DNA from: Bacillota bacterium
Lineage (GTDB): Bacteria; Bacillota; Clostridia; Lachnospirales; Lachnospiraceae
NCBI GenBank assembly: GCA_023435895.1
Contig: JAEZLH010000036.1
Span: 1 to 64,000 of the forward strand
Length of the DNA: 64,000 nt
Direction of reading: 5' to 3'
A program made the translations under genes and the position numbers. Numbering within the stretch: position 1 is the stretch's first letter; each line of letters starts with the position of its first letter. Positions 8,731 to 16,888 of the stretch are shown here, one piece after another. The notes under the pieces are model-generated. The model was not told the origin of the DNA and searched no databases. It was given only the letters and a program-made list of their open reading frames with translations.

Positions 8731-9435
8731 ATGGAATTCAAAAAATTAAATGCCCCATCATTAAAAGAGTTATTTATTGACCAATTAGAGACAATGATTC
8801 TTTCCGGTCAGATACCAATCGGAGAAAAACTTCCGCCTGAACGAGAGCTTTCTGAGTCCATGCAGGTAAGCAGGGCTGTAGTTAATGCAGGTATCACGGA
8901 ATTAGCCAGAAAAGGATTTCTTAATATAAAGCCAAGAGTCGGAACTTTTGTAGCGGATTATCGCAGAGACGGAACCCTTGAAACTTTGGTTTCTATTATG
9001 AATTATAATGGCGGAATTTTAAGAGATGCCGAGATACGTTCCATTTTAGAACTACGTATTGCATATGAATCACTTGCTGTTGAACTATCGATTCCCAAAA
9101 TCACAGAAGAAGAAATTATGCAGTTAAAGAGTTACGTTACACGAATGCATGAAACCACTTCCATAAAGGAAGCTTCTGAGCTAGCTTTTGAATTTCAACA
9201 TGAACTGGCTTGCCTGTCACAAAATACTCTCTTACCTCTTATGGTATCTTCTTTCAAGGCTCCGGTCATGACATTATGGGAACGATTTTGTAGAATGTAT
9301 GGCATTGAATCGTTATATAAAAATACATCTGAATTATATGATTATATAGAAAAACGTGATGTTAAAAATGCATTAGCTTCACTTACTGCATCTATAAATG
9401 ACACAATTCATGGCAACAGAAAAATATACTATTAA
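8731..9435 (+). CDS. GntR family transcriptional regulator, FCD (FadR-like) subfamily
   Basis: A 234-residue repressor-type protein. The N-terminal winged helix (about 8-77) shows the GntR pattern IPIGEKLPPERELSESMQVSRAVV followed by RVGTFV. The C-terminal all-helical FCD part (about 100-225) contains ILELRIAYESLAVELS and EFQHELACLS. Such domains often bind small acids, sometimes with a metal. It is divergent from the DUF5692-ohyA operon, with matching operator motifs on both sides of the intergenic region, so it most likely controls that operon and itself. The inducer may be a fatty acid or derivative (inference). AAAGGAG precedes the ATG. Confidence 0.9.
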   Translation: MEFKKLNAPSLKELFIDQLETMILSGQIPIGEKLPPERELSESMQVSRAVVNAGITELARKGFLNIKPRVGTFVADYRRDGTLETLVSIMNYNGGILRDAEIRSILELRIAYESLAVELSIPKITEEEIMQLKSYVTRMHETTSIKEASELAFEFQHELACLSQNTLLPLMVSSFKAPVMTLWERFCRMYGIESLYKNTSELYDYIEKRDVKNALASLTASINDTIHGNRKIYY

Positions 9436-9452
9436 TTTATGCTTATATAATA

Positions 9453-9491
9453 GCATCAGATTCAAGTCCAGTGAGGATTTGAATCTGATGC
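9453..9491 (+). terminator. Hairpin after the GntR-type gene
   Basis: GCATCAGATTCAA ... TTGAATCTGATGC makes a perfect 13-bp stem 18 bases after the stop codon. There is no clear T-tract, so it may act as an mRNA-stabilising or weak termination hairpin. Confidence 0.55.
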
Positions 9492-9512
9492 ATTGCAGAC
9501 TGTAAGAAAGTC

Positions 9513-9547
9513 GAACAGCCCGTTTTTCAATGAAAAGTGGGCTGTTC
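9513..9547 (-). terminator. Hairpin after the MerR-type gene
   Basis: GAACAGCCC ... GGGCTGTTC makes a 9-bp stem just beyond the stop codon of the minus-strand MerR gene. The following bases are only moderately T-rich. Confidence 0.45.
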
Positions 9548-9584
9548 TGGTATAATATTTGTATTAAGACTCTTTTGGTATTGA

Positions 9585-10112
9585 TCACGCTTGTCCTTTG
9601 GACCATCTTTTAATTTCATTAATCTCACCCTTTGACAACCCCAGCGTTTCAAGGAAAATTGTATGCTCTGGTGGCGAAATCTGTTCAAAAAGTATGTGCC
9701 ATTTCTTTGATTGTTCTTCATTAAAACCGGATGAACGCATGAGCCTCATCCAGGTTTTCATCTTTATCAGTTCGGTGCTTCTAAGAAGGTCATTATTGTT
9801 AAGCATACTTGCTATATCATTCTGCTGTTCTTTAAGCTTCTCGATTTCTATATTGATTTGACTAAATCTATCCACAAGAATTTTATAATAGCCAACCTCG
9901 TCATATTCAAGCAAATCTTTAATTTCCTCCAAGGATATTCCAGCTTTCCTGAATTTTAATATTCTCTCAAGCCGCAAGCAATCATTATCCGAATACAAGC
10001 GATAATTTGCTCCTGTTCTTTCGGCAGGTTTGAGTATTCCGATTAAATCATAATAGAGTAATGTGCTCCTTGATATTTTGTACCTTTTGCATATATCATT
10101 TATTCTAAACAG
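9585..10112 (-). CDS. MerR family transcriptional regulator, probably starting at CTG
   Basis: The full MerR DNA-binding domain is only recovered if translation starts upstream of the first ATG/GTG/TTG. From CTG at 10112 the frame reads (M)FRINDICKRYKISRSTLLY and then YDLIGILKPAERTGANYRLY, the helix-turn-helix and wing of MerR proteins. GGAAGGGGAG lies seven bases before this CTG, and no ATG, GTG or TTG occurs in frame between there and 9998. The C-terminal part is a coiled coil (FSQINIEIEKLKEQQND) and an effector region. 175 residues in all. It is divergent from the SRPBCC-like gene, whose promoter has the long 19-base spacer typical of MerR targets. Confidence 0.8.
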   Translation of the reverse strand: MFRINDICKRYKISRSTLLYYDLIGILKPAERTGANYRLYSDNDCLRLERILKFRKAGISLEEIKDLLEYDEVGYYKILVDRFSQINIEIEKLKEQQNDIASMLNNNDLLRSTELIKMKTWMRLMRSSGFNEEQSKKWHILFEQISPPEHTIFLETLGLSKGEINEIKRWSKGQA

Positions 10113-10139
10113 ATTGAATCTCCCCTTCCAAAAAATATG

Positions 10140-10170
10140 TTGACTTGTTTATAGCTTCATAGTTTATTTT
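10140..10170 (+). promoter_or_regulatory. MerR-type promoter of the SRPBCC-like gene
   Basis: TTGACT (10140-10145), a 19-base spacer and TATTTT (10165-10170). A 19-base spacer is the classic layout of promoters activated by MerR proteins, and the divergent neighbour is a MerR protein. Confidence 0.5.
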
Positions 10171-10200
10171 GAGTATATAAAAATATGAAAGGAGAGTCAA

Positions 10201-10656
10201 ATGAAAAACACACTGAGAAAAGAATTCACGCATACCATCCACGTAAAGGGGGCATGCAAGTCAGTCTTTAAAGCTTTTTGCCCTGAGGCGGAAAAGAAGT
10301 GGGTTTCCGGTTGGGAGAGCACGATGCTTTATTCCGAATCGGGAATAGCCGAAAAGCATTGTGTATTTACAACCACACAACCAAATATGCGTGAAACTGT
10401 TTGGCTATGTTCTGTTTACGATGTAGGAAGAGAGGTTGAATATGTAAGGACTATTCCCGGACAACTGATATCCGTCATAAACATAACGACCAGACAACTA
10501 AGTGAAGATACTGAATGCATGGTGAAATATATTCATACTGCACTTACTGAAGCCGGAACCCAATACCTATTGAGTCAGCTTTCTCAAGAGCAATTTATTG
10601 AGCAAATAGCTTCATGGGAAACAGCGATTCCAACTTATTTGGAAAATATATTTTAA
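10201..10656 (+). CDS. SRPBCC (START-like) domain protein
   Basis: A 151-residue soluble protein with the pattern of the SRPBCC hydrophobic-ligand fold: an N-terminal beta strand FTHTIHVKGACKSVFKAFCP, a central antiparallel sheet (CVFTTTQPN, RETVWLCSVYD, VEYVRTIPG), and a long C-terminal helix (QEQFIEQIASWETAIPTYLENIF). The helix-grip fold binds small hydrophobic molecules; no catalytic residues can be assigned. GAAAGGAG precedes the ATG. It faces the MerR regulator across a 19-base-spacer promoter, so it is probably that regulator's target. Confidence 0.65.
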   Translation: MKNTLRKEFTHTIHVKGACKSVFKAFCPEAEKKWVSGWESTMLYSESGIAEKHCVFTTTQPNMRETVWLCSVYDVGREVEYVRTIPGQLISVINITTRQLSEDTECMVKYIHTALTEAGTQYLLSQLSQEQFIEQIASWETAIPTYLENIF

Positions 10657-10678
10657 ATCACCTTCTTTACCGAAAAAG

Positions 10679-10713
10679 GCCGCCTGCATTTCATTTCAAC
10701 AGACGGCATTTTT
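10679..10713 (+). terminator. Terminator after the SRPBCC-like gene
   Basis: GCCGCCTG ... CAGACGGC (one mismatch) followed by ATTTTTAT, 23 bases after the stop codon. Confidence 0.75.
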
Positions 10714-10870
10714 ATAGGAAAGTTATTTCTTTATGACGGGATAACATATCTCGGTAACATATTCATCTGGTGCATCTGTTTCGGGCTACCTGACTAGGTT
10801 ACCTCTCCTTACCGGTTCCATGATGACAACACCCAGACCTTTTTCGTCGCATACTCCATTGAAATATCAA

Positions 10871-11644
10871 TCACTTTGGAACACTATGCTGATTATTTGC
10901 CAATATAATTTCATTCAGTTCTATATGCTGATTCAGAAATCTCTTTCCGCTCTGTTCAGATTCCATGTGTATTGCATTTTGGGGACAAAGATGGATGCAA
11001 GCAAAACACATTTCGCACTGATTTGAAAATACTGGTTTTTTATCTACCCGGACGTTATCGACAGGACAGACTTTTTCACATATTTTGCAGCGGTTGCAAT
11101 TGTCCCATATATCAAACTGTTCATGGCTGTAATTGTAACTAAGTTTGTCGGCATATTGGCGACCCTGCTCCGACATTACATCCGATACTGTATCTTTACG
11201 AGTAAACTTATTCTCTCTGTTTGCGATATCCTGGATAATCTGATCGAGATTTTCTTTAATTCGTTTTGAACTTTCCAGTTTTACTTCATCTTCAATCATA
11301 AAGTTGGGAAGATAATTGTCAACCATCAGAATCTCGTTTGTGTAGTTGAACCGGATTCCCGCTTTACTTCCAGCTTGCTCTATTTGCTTCAACCCGGATG
11401 CCGGATTGCTTCCGTAAGTCATTATCGCAAAGAAATATTCAGCTCTGAATGATGATTTCTTTATGAAATCGCGAGTAAGTCTCGCTACTCCAAATCCGTG
11501 GCATGGAAATACAAATCCGATGGCTTCATCCTCAAATTCGTATTTTTCATCCTTCATCATCTGAGGAATTGAATATAATTCTCCTCCGATTTTTTTTGAA
11601 ACATATAAGCTGTTTCCTGTAGCAGTAAAATAAAATATTTTCAT
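10871..11644 (-). CDS. EFR1 family ferredoxin (flavodoxin-like plus two 4Fe-4S clusters)
   Basis: A 257-residue redox protein. The N-terminal flavodoxin-like half starts MKIFYFTATGNSLYVSKKI, with the FMN phosphate-binding T-A-T-G-N-S loop. The C-terminal half carries two ferredoxin motifs, CNRCKICEKVCPVDN and CEMCFACIHLCPQNA. EFR1-type proteins are cytoplasmic electron carriers of anaerobes with mostly unknown partners. AAGGAGG precedes the ATG. It is divergent from a TetR-type regulator, with an inverted repeat between them (11680-11699), so that regulator probably controls it. Confidence 0.9.
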   Translation of the reverse strand: MKIFYFTATGNSLYVSKKIGGELYSIPQMMKDEKYEFEDEAIGFVFPCHGFGVARLTRDFIKKSSFRAEYFFAIMTYGSNPASGLKQIEQAGSKAGIRFNYTNEILMVDNYLPNFMIEDEVKLESSKRIKENLDQIIQDIANRENKFTRKDTVSDVMSEQGRQYADKLSYNYSHEQFDIWDNCNRCKICEKVCPVDNVRVDKKPVFSNQCEMCFACIHLCPQNAIHMESEQSGKRFLNQHIELNEIILANNQHSVPK

Positions 11645-11679
11645 TTCCTTCCTCCTTACTCAGAGCTAATTATTGAATT

Positions 11680-11699
11680 TTTGTTGATTTTTCAACAAA
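11680..11699. promoter_or_regulatory. Candidate TetR-type operator
   Basis: TTTGTTGA-TTTT-TCAACAAA is a perfect 8+8 inverted repeat between the EFR1-ferredoxin and TetR genes. An extra half-site, CTCAACAAAA, lies at 11771-11780. Confidence 0.6.
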
Positions 11700-11816
11700 C
11701 GTTCAGTATAATCAGTTTACCAGTGATACAATTTTCATTCAATCGTTAAGATGATTGATTTTGTTTAATACTCAACAAAATGTACCGTAATGTTTATAAA
11801 ATATAAGGAGAATTCT

Positions 11817-12380
11817 ATGGATAGACGTATCGAAAAATCTAAGACAGCTATTATTAATGCATTAACTCAGCTAATGTCAGAAAAAGATTTTGATAAAATA
11901 ACAATTAACGATATTGCAGATCGGGCTAATGTTAATCGCGGTACTGTATATTTACATTATGTGGATAAATATGATTTACTCGATCACTGCATTGAGACTC
12001 ATATAAACCAGTTGTTTGAATGTTGTCTGCGAAAAGGAGACATTGGTCAACCTTCAGCAAAAACTGCTATATTTCGTATCTTTGAATATTTAATGCAACA
12101 TGCCTTTTTATATTCCAATATGCTGACAAATAAGTGGTCAACTTCCTTTAGAAGTCATCTTCACGCTGTAATAGAAAAGATGATTGAAGAGCAAATCGAC
12201 AAAAAAGGTATCGACCACAATATGAACAAGGACATACTGGTACAATATGTCGCTTCTGCCACTGTCGGTGTAATGGAGTGGTGGATTACAAACTCAATGC
12301 CCTATTCACCTACGGAAATGGTGGAACAATTAGGCTTCCTTCTTGAACGAGTCCAGTTGGTTCATAATACCAAGGATTAA
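11817..12380 (+). CDS. TetR/AcrR family transcriptional regulator
   Basis: A 187-residue regulator. The N-terminal helix-turn-helix reads DFDKITINDIADRANVNRGT followed by VYLHYVDKYDLLDHCIE, the TetR signature. The helical ligand-binding part includes a C-terminal segment of TetR_C type (VQYVASATVGVMEWWI). ATG at 11817 is chosen because AAGGAG lies six bases before it; an upstream in-frame ATG at 11790 has no binding site. The gene ends inside a dispersed repeat whose hairpin serves as its terminator. Likely target: the divergent EFR1 ferredoxin. Confidence 0.9.
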   Translation: MDRRIEKSKTAIINALTQLMSEKDFDKITINDIADRANVNRGTVYLHYVDKYDLLDHCIETHINQLFECCLRKGDIGQPSAKTAIFRIFEYLMQHAFLYSNMLTNKWSTSFRSHLHAVIEKMIEEQIDKKGIDHNMNKDILVQYVASATVGVMEWWITNSMPYSPTEMVEQLGFLLERVQLVHNTKD

Positions 12381-12486
12381 AGGGAACTATCTACTGCTTT
12401 TGTGAAAACATAAACATTTCATCACGACCACCGGCTTAACCGGTGGTCTGTTTTATCTGCGATACAATAAAAAAGCGACACATCTG
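12379..12486. repeat. Dispersed intergenic repeat, copy 1
   Basis: About 108 bases that recur at 22941-23048: both contain AAAGGGAACTATCTACTGCT, a TGTGAAAA block, the hairpin core ACCACCGGCTTAACCGGTG, TTTTATCT, CGATACAA and an A-run before GC-rich sequence. Copy 1 starts at the last codon of the TetR gene. Confidence 0.8.
12426..12456 (+). terminator. Terminator of the TetR gene (inside the repeat)
   Basis: GACCACCGG-CTTAA-CCGGTGGTC, a perfect 9-bp stem followed by TGTTTTAT, 45 bases after the stop codon. Confidence 0.8.
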
Positions 12487-12830
12487 ATAAATCATTTTCC
12501 CATTAACTAATCTAAATGTGCCTTTGTCATACAGATACCCAAAATATACAATAACTGTGTTTCTATTGAGCGAATCATTCAGCTGAGCTACCAAACGCTT
12601 CCTGATAGCAGTATTTTTGAAAACTTTCAAAATGAATTATAAGCATTTTGCGTTGCCAGTGTCTCTACACTTTGATGAAATTGAATGCTCGGTACTTACA
12701 TTATACATCTCAGGACTATAACCTCCCGAGTTACTAGTATATCTCGTTAAATCATTATTAGCCATGCATTAGATTTTTATCTAACATTTGGGGTGCACTT
12801 CACTATTGGCACAGAGCCCATAACCAAATA

Positions 12831-12876
12831 AGGATCCTGATCTGTTTGGTGTTACCCCAAATCAGACCAAGGTCCT
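12831..12876 (-). terminator. Long hairpin after the GH16 glucanase gene
   Basis: On the minus strand, AGGACCTTGGTCTG pairs with CAGATCAGGATCCT (one mismatch plus G-U pairs), and the stem extends through TTTGG/CCAAA. The hairpin lies 60 bases after the glucanase stop. The tail is only weakly T-rich. The rest of 12487-12830 shows nothing I can identify. Confidence 0.6.
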
Positions 12877-12936
12877 CATTCTGTTATTTTTATTATAGTT
12901 GAATTAACTTATATACTTAGATACAATTACATACTA

Positions 12937-15900
12937 TCAAATACTATGTCCCATAACCTTAACATCCCATAGGGAATATCCATAAGGTAAAGCTCTCTCA
13001 ATTCCCTGGAATTTAACATACCTTGCATTTACTGCTGAAAAATTCAGGGTTTCGATTCCGCCACTGCCATTTGTCTGTTTATATACACTGGTATAGTTTA
13101 TTCCGTTAGTAGATACAAAGATTTCATATTGCTTGCCAAAAGCCGCCTCCCAGTTAAGTATTAACTGGCTGATATTATATGTTGCGCCAAGGTCTATAGT
13201 AAACCAGGCATTATCAGCGAAGTTAGAAGACCATCTGGTAGTTGTATTATTATCTGTCAGATAATTTTCAGGAAAACCTGCCTCTGTACCTGATGAAGTA
13301 ACTAACTTGCCCAGAGCTACATCGGTATTAGTTGTAGGATTACCTGATCCGCCATCTTCCGGTGTCCCCTGTGTCACACCATGAATGTAAGTAAAGGGTT
13401 GCGTATCCAAAGCTCCGCTTCCCGGATTGTAGGTAAAGAAATATTGTACCTCATCGCCTTGTTTCATATTTTCCACTGAATAAACGAAGTTTCCGCCACC
13501 TTTATTCGTCATGGCTACATTTACTTGACCACCGTTATTGATTTTGTAATGAAGGTCTGCAAAAGTGGCACCGTTTACATAGAATTCCAGCTTATCGCCA
13601 ATCTTTTTCAATCCTTTTACACTATCACCAATTATATATACGGTGGTAGATGCCTTTACTGTTACCTGGCAGGTAGCTGTTTTATTACCATCCGCTGTCT
13701 TTACCGTGATTGTAGTTGTACCTGTCGCAACAGCTGTTACTTTTCCTGTCTGGTCAACAGTTGCAATGCTTGTATTGCCACTGGCCCAAGTAACTTGTTT
13801 GTTTGTGGCATTAGCAGGAGCAATTGTAGCATTCAGTGTTTGTGTACCGCCAACTGTTATTTCAGTTTGAGTGACATTTAAAGAGACACCCGTAACCGCA
13901 ACATTCTGAGTTCCCCCTGCATTAACGGTAACAACACAGCTGGCTGTATATCCTCCGTCTTTTGTGGTTGCAGTTATTGTAGTCGTACCATTCGCCACTG
14001 CAGTTACCTGCCCCGCACTAACGGTAGCTACTGATGGATTGGAGGAAGTCCAGATAACATTTTTATTTGTTGCATTACCTGGTGTAATTGTTTTGTTAAT
14101 AAGTAAAGTCTCCCCAATAGTTGAAAGTATTGCTGTCTGTTTATCTAATGATATTCCTGTAACTCTTACAGCATCAGGATCAACCCAGTCAGTATCTTTA
14201 TATACTCGTACATAATCTACCTGCATACTTGCCGGAATATCTCCAGGTCCGGGTGTAACGCCGCCATCAAACCAGCCGCCAACTGCAAGATTCATAATAA
14301 TATAGAATTCCTGATCAAAAGGTGCGTTATTATTAGAAGGTGCTCCATTAGAATACCACTGTTCATTTGTAGCTTTAAAGAAACACTTACCGTCTACATA
14401 CCATTTAATATTATCTTCTTCCCAAACCACACTGTATACATGGTAATCGGAATCTATAGTCTGTCCGTCACTGAAAGAGAAATCACCGCCGATGTAAGTA
14501 TTGGCCGGCCATTGGCCTCCAAAGTGGATTGTACCACTGGTGGCTCCTGGTAAACGTCCTCTTGCTTCCATAACATCAACTTCACCAGAAGCTGCCCAGC
14601 TTCCATAAGTATCATCGTTAGGGAGCATCCAAAGTGCTGGCCACAAACCGTTACCTCTTGGAAGTTTAGCACGGAAATCTATTCTGCCGTATTTAAATGT
14701 AAAATTGTCCTTGGTTGTAATTTTACCGGAAGAATAAGACGCTACACGGTTAGGATCCTGTGGAAATGTTTTAGGCTCGTTAAGAGCAGTAATTGTTAAT
14801 TTACCATCACTAATAGAAACATTCCTTGTACTGTCTGTATAGTGTTCCAATTCATTATTACCCCAGCCCCAGGTACTCGGATCATCATTAATATAATATC
14901 CTGTATTGTAATTCCAGATGCTTGTATCAAGTGCTGTGCCGGAAAATTCATCATTCCAGATTAAATTCATACCTTCTACATCAGGATTCTCCGGTGTGCT
15001 AAGTACAATATCTCCTAGATCTGAAACATCCGGTCTTGGTGCATTCGGATTACCTATAAAGGTGTAATACACATAATTACTGCCTATACTTCCGCCCTTT
15101 TGACCATTTAAAGGATAACCAATTCTAAGTTCCATATCAACTTGAATAGGTTGGAACCACAGACCATAGATTTGATCCACCCAATAGCCCCATTGGTTTT
15201 TATCGGACATTTTATTGTATCCGTTTCCGGAATAACTGAAACTACTTTTACTAAAATCACTAAGTTCTACCCAAACACCATTTACCTTGGTTTCATAAAC
15301 AAATTTATCAAGTTCAGAGCTAATGGGTGCTCCGCCGTCTATTTTAGGCAAAGGTATCCCTATTGCTCCGGTTTCACCTGCTGTAAAGGTGGTTCCATCA
15401 TAAGGTGTAAGATTATAATTATTTCTAACCGGCGTATTATAAGTTATGGTATAGATTAAAGCTACATGGGAAGTTTTAGATTCCAGTTTTACATTGATGG
15501 ACTCATCTACTGTAAACCAGTAACCTCCGCCTCCGTCAGTAAACTGCCCAAAATTCTGATCATATATCCAGCCACTGGCAGCATTGTTATCAATATCAAT
15601 CCATGTGGTATCTGCTACAGGTTTTACATAAACCTTTAAATCCTCAGCTACTGCTGCATATGTTACTGCTGCATCTCCGTTAAATATCGGATAGGTGAAT
15701 CCTGCTCCCCCTGTTACTCCTGCCGTAATATTAGGACCTTGAGTCGGTGCCATTGAGGTTATGGTTGTTTTAGGGATATCCGTAAATACCAGGGTGTAAT
15801 CCAATGTAACACCACTTGTCTTGGAAACCAGCTGAAGATATGTAGTATCTGATACAGTAAACCAATATCCGTTAAATCCGCTGTCACTCCAGTTCCCCCA

Positions 15901-16242
15901 ATTTACGTTGTAGGCAAAACTGGTACTGTCAATATTCACCCAGCTACCGTTCACCTTAACATTAACCGTTAAATCACTTGCAACCTCTTCCCATGTTGCT
16001 GCCCCGTTATTGAAAATAGGCATTACAAAGCCATAACTTGCCTGTCCTACACCTGATTTGGTTATAACAGGTCCATCTGCAGTTGAAAAATATGACATGG
16101 ATGTAATTGTTTTTGCTGCTGCCTGTACTTGCATGTTAGCCCCCAAAGGTGAAAACATGCTGCAAATAACTAACACTGTTGCAAGCATAAAACTAAGTGC
16201 CCTTTTGTTTAAGCTGTTTCCTTTCTCGTGAAATTTCCTCAT
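12937..16242 (-). CDS. Secreted multi-module GH16 endo-beta-1,3-glucanase (laminarinase-like)
   Basis: A 1101-residue secreted enzyme. Order: signal peptide (LSFMLATVLVICSMFSPLGA, about 1-41); three related beta-rich N-terminal repeats (about 45-400) that share ITSM...GP.I / FTYPIFN / GYWFTV patterns; the GH16 catalytic module (about 426-680) with GEVDVMEARG holding the E-x-D-x-x-E catalytic residues; two Big_2 Ig-like domains (about 685-865; WTSSNPSVATV and WASGNTSIATV); a CBM56-like glucan-binding module (about 865-955; LHYKINNGGQ, QYFFTYNPGSG); and a C-terminal F5/8-type (CBM32-like) domain. Start at 16242, because AGGAGG lies four bases upstream; 16302 would add a non-signal extension. 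Likely digests laminarin or fungal beta-glucan outside the cell. Confidence 0.93.
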   Translation of the reverse strand: MRKFHEKGNSLNKRALSFMLATVLVICSMFSPLGANMQVQAAAKTITSMSYFSTADGPVITKSGVGQASYGFVMPIFNNGAATWEEVASDLTVNVKVNGSWVNIDSTSFAYNVNWGNWSDSGFNGYWFTVSDTTYLQLVSKTSGVTLDYTLVFTDIPKTTITSMAPTQGPNITAGVTGGAGFTYPIFNGDAAVTYAAVAEDLKVYVKPVADTTWIDIDNNAASGWIYDQNFGQFTDGGGGYWFTVDESINVKLESKTSHVALIYTITYNTPVRNNYNLTPYDGTTFTAGETGAIGIPLPKIDGGAPISSELDKFVYETKVNGVWVELSDFSKSSFSYSGNGYNKMSDKNQWGYWVDQIYGLWFQPIQVDMELRIGYPLNGQKGGSIGSNYVYYTFIGNPNAPRPDVSDLGDIVLSTPENPDVEGMNLIWNDEFSGTALDTSIWNYNTGYYINDDPSTWGWGNNELEHYTDSTRNVSISDGKLTITALNEPKTFPQDPNRVASYSSGKITTKDNFTFKYGRIDFRAKLPRGNGLWPALWMLPNDDTYGSWAASGEVDVMEARGRLPGATSGTIHFGGQWPANTYIGGDFSFSDGQTIDSDYHVYSVVWEEDNIKWYVDGKCFFKATNEQWYSNGAPSNNNAPFDQEFYIIMNLAVGGWFDGGVTPGPGDIPASMQVDYVRVYKDTDWVDPDAVRVTGISLDKQTAILSTIGETLLINKTITPGNATNKNVIWTSSNPSVATVSAGQVTAVANGTTTITATTKDGGYTASCVVTVNAGGTQNVAVTGVSLNVTQTEITVGGTQTLNATIAPANATNKQVTWASGNTSIATVDQTGKVTAVATGTTTITVKTADGNKTATCQVTVKASTTVYIIGDSVKGLKKIGDKLEFYVNGATFADLHYKINNGGQVNVAMTNKGGGNFVYSVENMKQGDEVQYFFTYNPGSGALDTQPFTYIHGVTQGTPEDGGSGNPTTNTDVALGKLVTSSGTEAGFPENYLTDNNTTTRWSSNFADNAWFTIDLGATYNISQLILNWEAAFGKQYEIFVSTNGINYTSVYKQTNGSGGIETLNFSAVNARYVKFQGIERALPYGYSLWDVKVMGHSI

Positions 16243-16522
16243 TTTTCCTCCTTTTAAAATATAGTTGATCGTTTCAATCTTTGAGTCTATAGAAATAAGC
16301 ATTTTCTATCTCTATACCGGCTTATTTTCCATCCCAAGTTGTTACTTTCATTGTAGTTTCCACATTCATCCATTTTAAAGGCATAAATTTTTATTTTAAG
16401 TATACTTTTTTTATTTTTCACAGTTTTTTATAACCTTTGTATAATATTTTATAATTTTTTATAGTTTTTTGCATAAATATCATAGTTTTTCTTCAAGATT
16501 TGTTATCTTGTATGTTATAAGA

Positions 16523-16693
16523 TGGCTATACTTTCTACAGCCAAATCGGTAGAATGGCTATACCCGTTGTAGCCAGATACGTTCTTGATAAGCCGAAGTA
16601 TTTATGGATTTTTGCTGTTGGCTACACCATTTATTACCAAAATGCTTTTCTGGCTACACTAATTGAAGCCAGTGACTTTAAAAAGTACAGCCA
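16523..16693. repeat. Phased array of 21-base TGGCT...AGCCA dyads
   Basis: Three clear 21-base units, TGGCT-N11-AGCCA, lie at 16523-16543, 16555-16575 and 16651-16671, all sharing TGGCTAYAC at the left. A degenerate copy at 16619-16639 (TGGCTACAC ... TACCA) keeps the register. Starts at 16523, 16555, 16619 and 16651 differ by 32, 64 and 32 bases. A further partial unit, TGACT-N11-AGCCA, lies at 16673-16693. The array stands 280-450 bases upstream of the glucanase start. A regulatory-site array is the simplest reading. It is not CRISPR: the units are dyads with 11-base gaps. Confidence 0.7.
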
Positions 16694-16743
16694 TATTTAA
16701 AAATTTTCTATAAAAATAAGAGTATTTTCAAATAAGAGAATAC

Positions 16744-16788
16744 AAAAAATCACCCAAGCCACATTGACTGTGAAGTGCGTGATTTTGA
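16744..16788 (-). terminator. Terminator after the truncated sigma-factor gene
   Basis: AAATCACGCACTTCACAGTC and its partner GGGTGATTT form an outer ATCAC/GTGAT and an inner CACA/TGTG stem, with a T6 run on the minus strand. Confidence 0.7.
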
Positions 16789-16888
16789 ATTATTTATTAA
16801 GTTTTTCTACTGTATATATTTAACGCTTAAATCATTTAACTCAATGCTTGATGCTACTGCAGCTTCGGCAATAACTATGCCTTTAATG

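Noticed and set aside
10820..11026. 68-residue plus-strand ORF before the EFR1 ferredoxin end
   Set aside because: It overlaps the C-terminal ferredoxin coding region in antisense and has no start signal.
12436..12630. 64-residue minus-strand ORF after the TetR gene
   Set aside because: It runs through the dispersed repeat and terminator, has no binding site and no recognisable family.
13525..14215. Plus-strand ORFs inside the glucanase gene
   Set aside because: They are antisense shadows of the Big_2 and F5/8 modules, with Val/Thr-rich text produced by the opposite strand.
16523..16693. CRISPR array or small-RNA cluster
   Set aside because: The units are 21-base dyads with 11-base gaps and no spacer-sized unique sequence.
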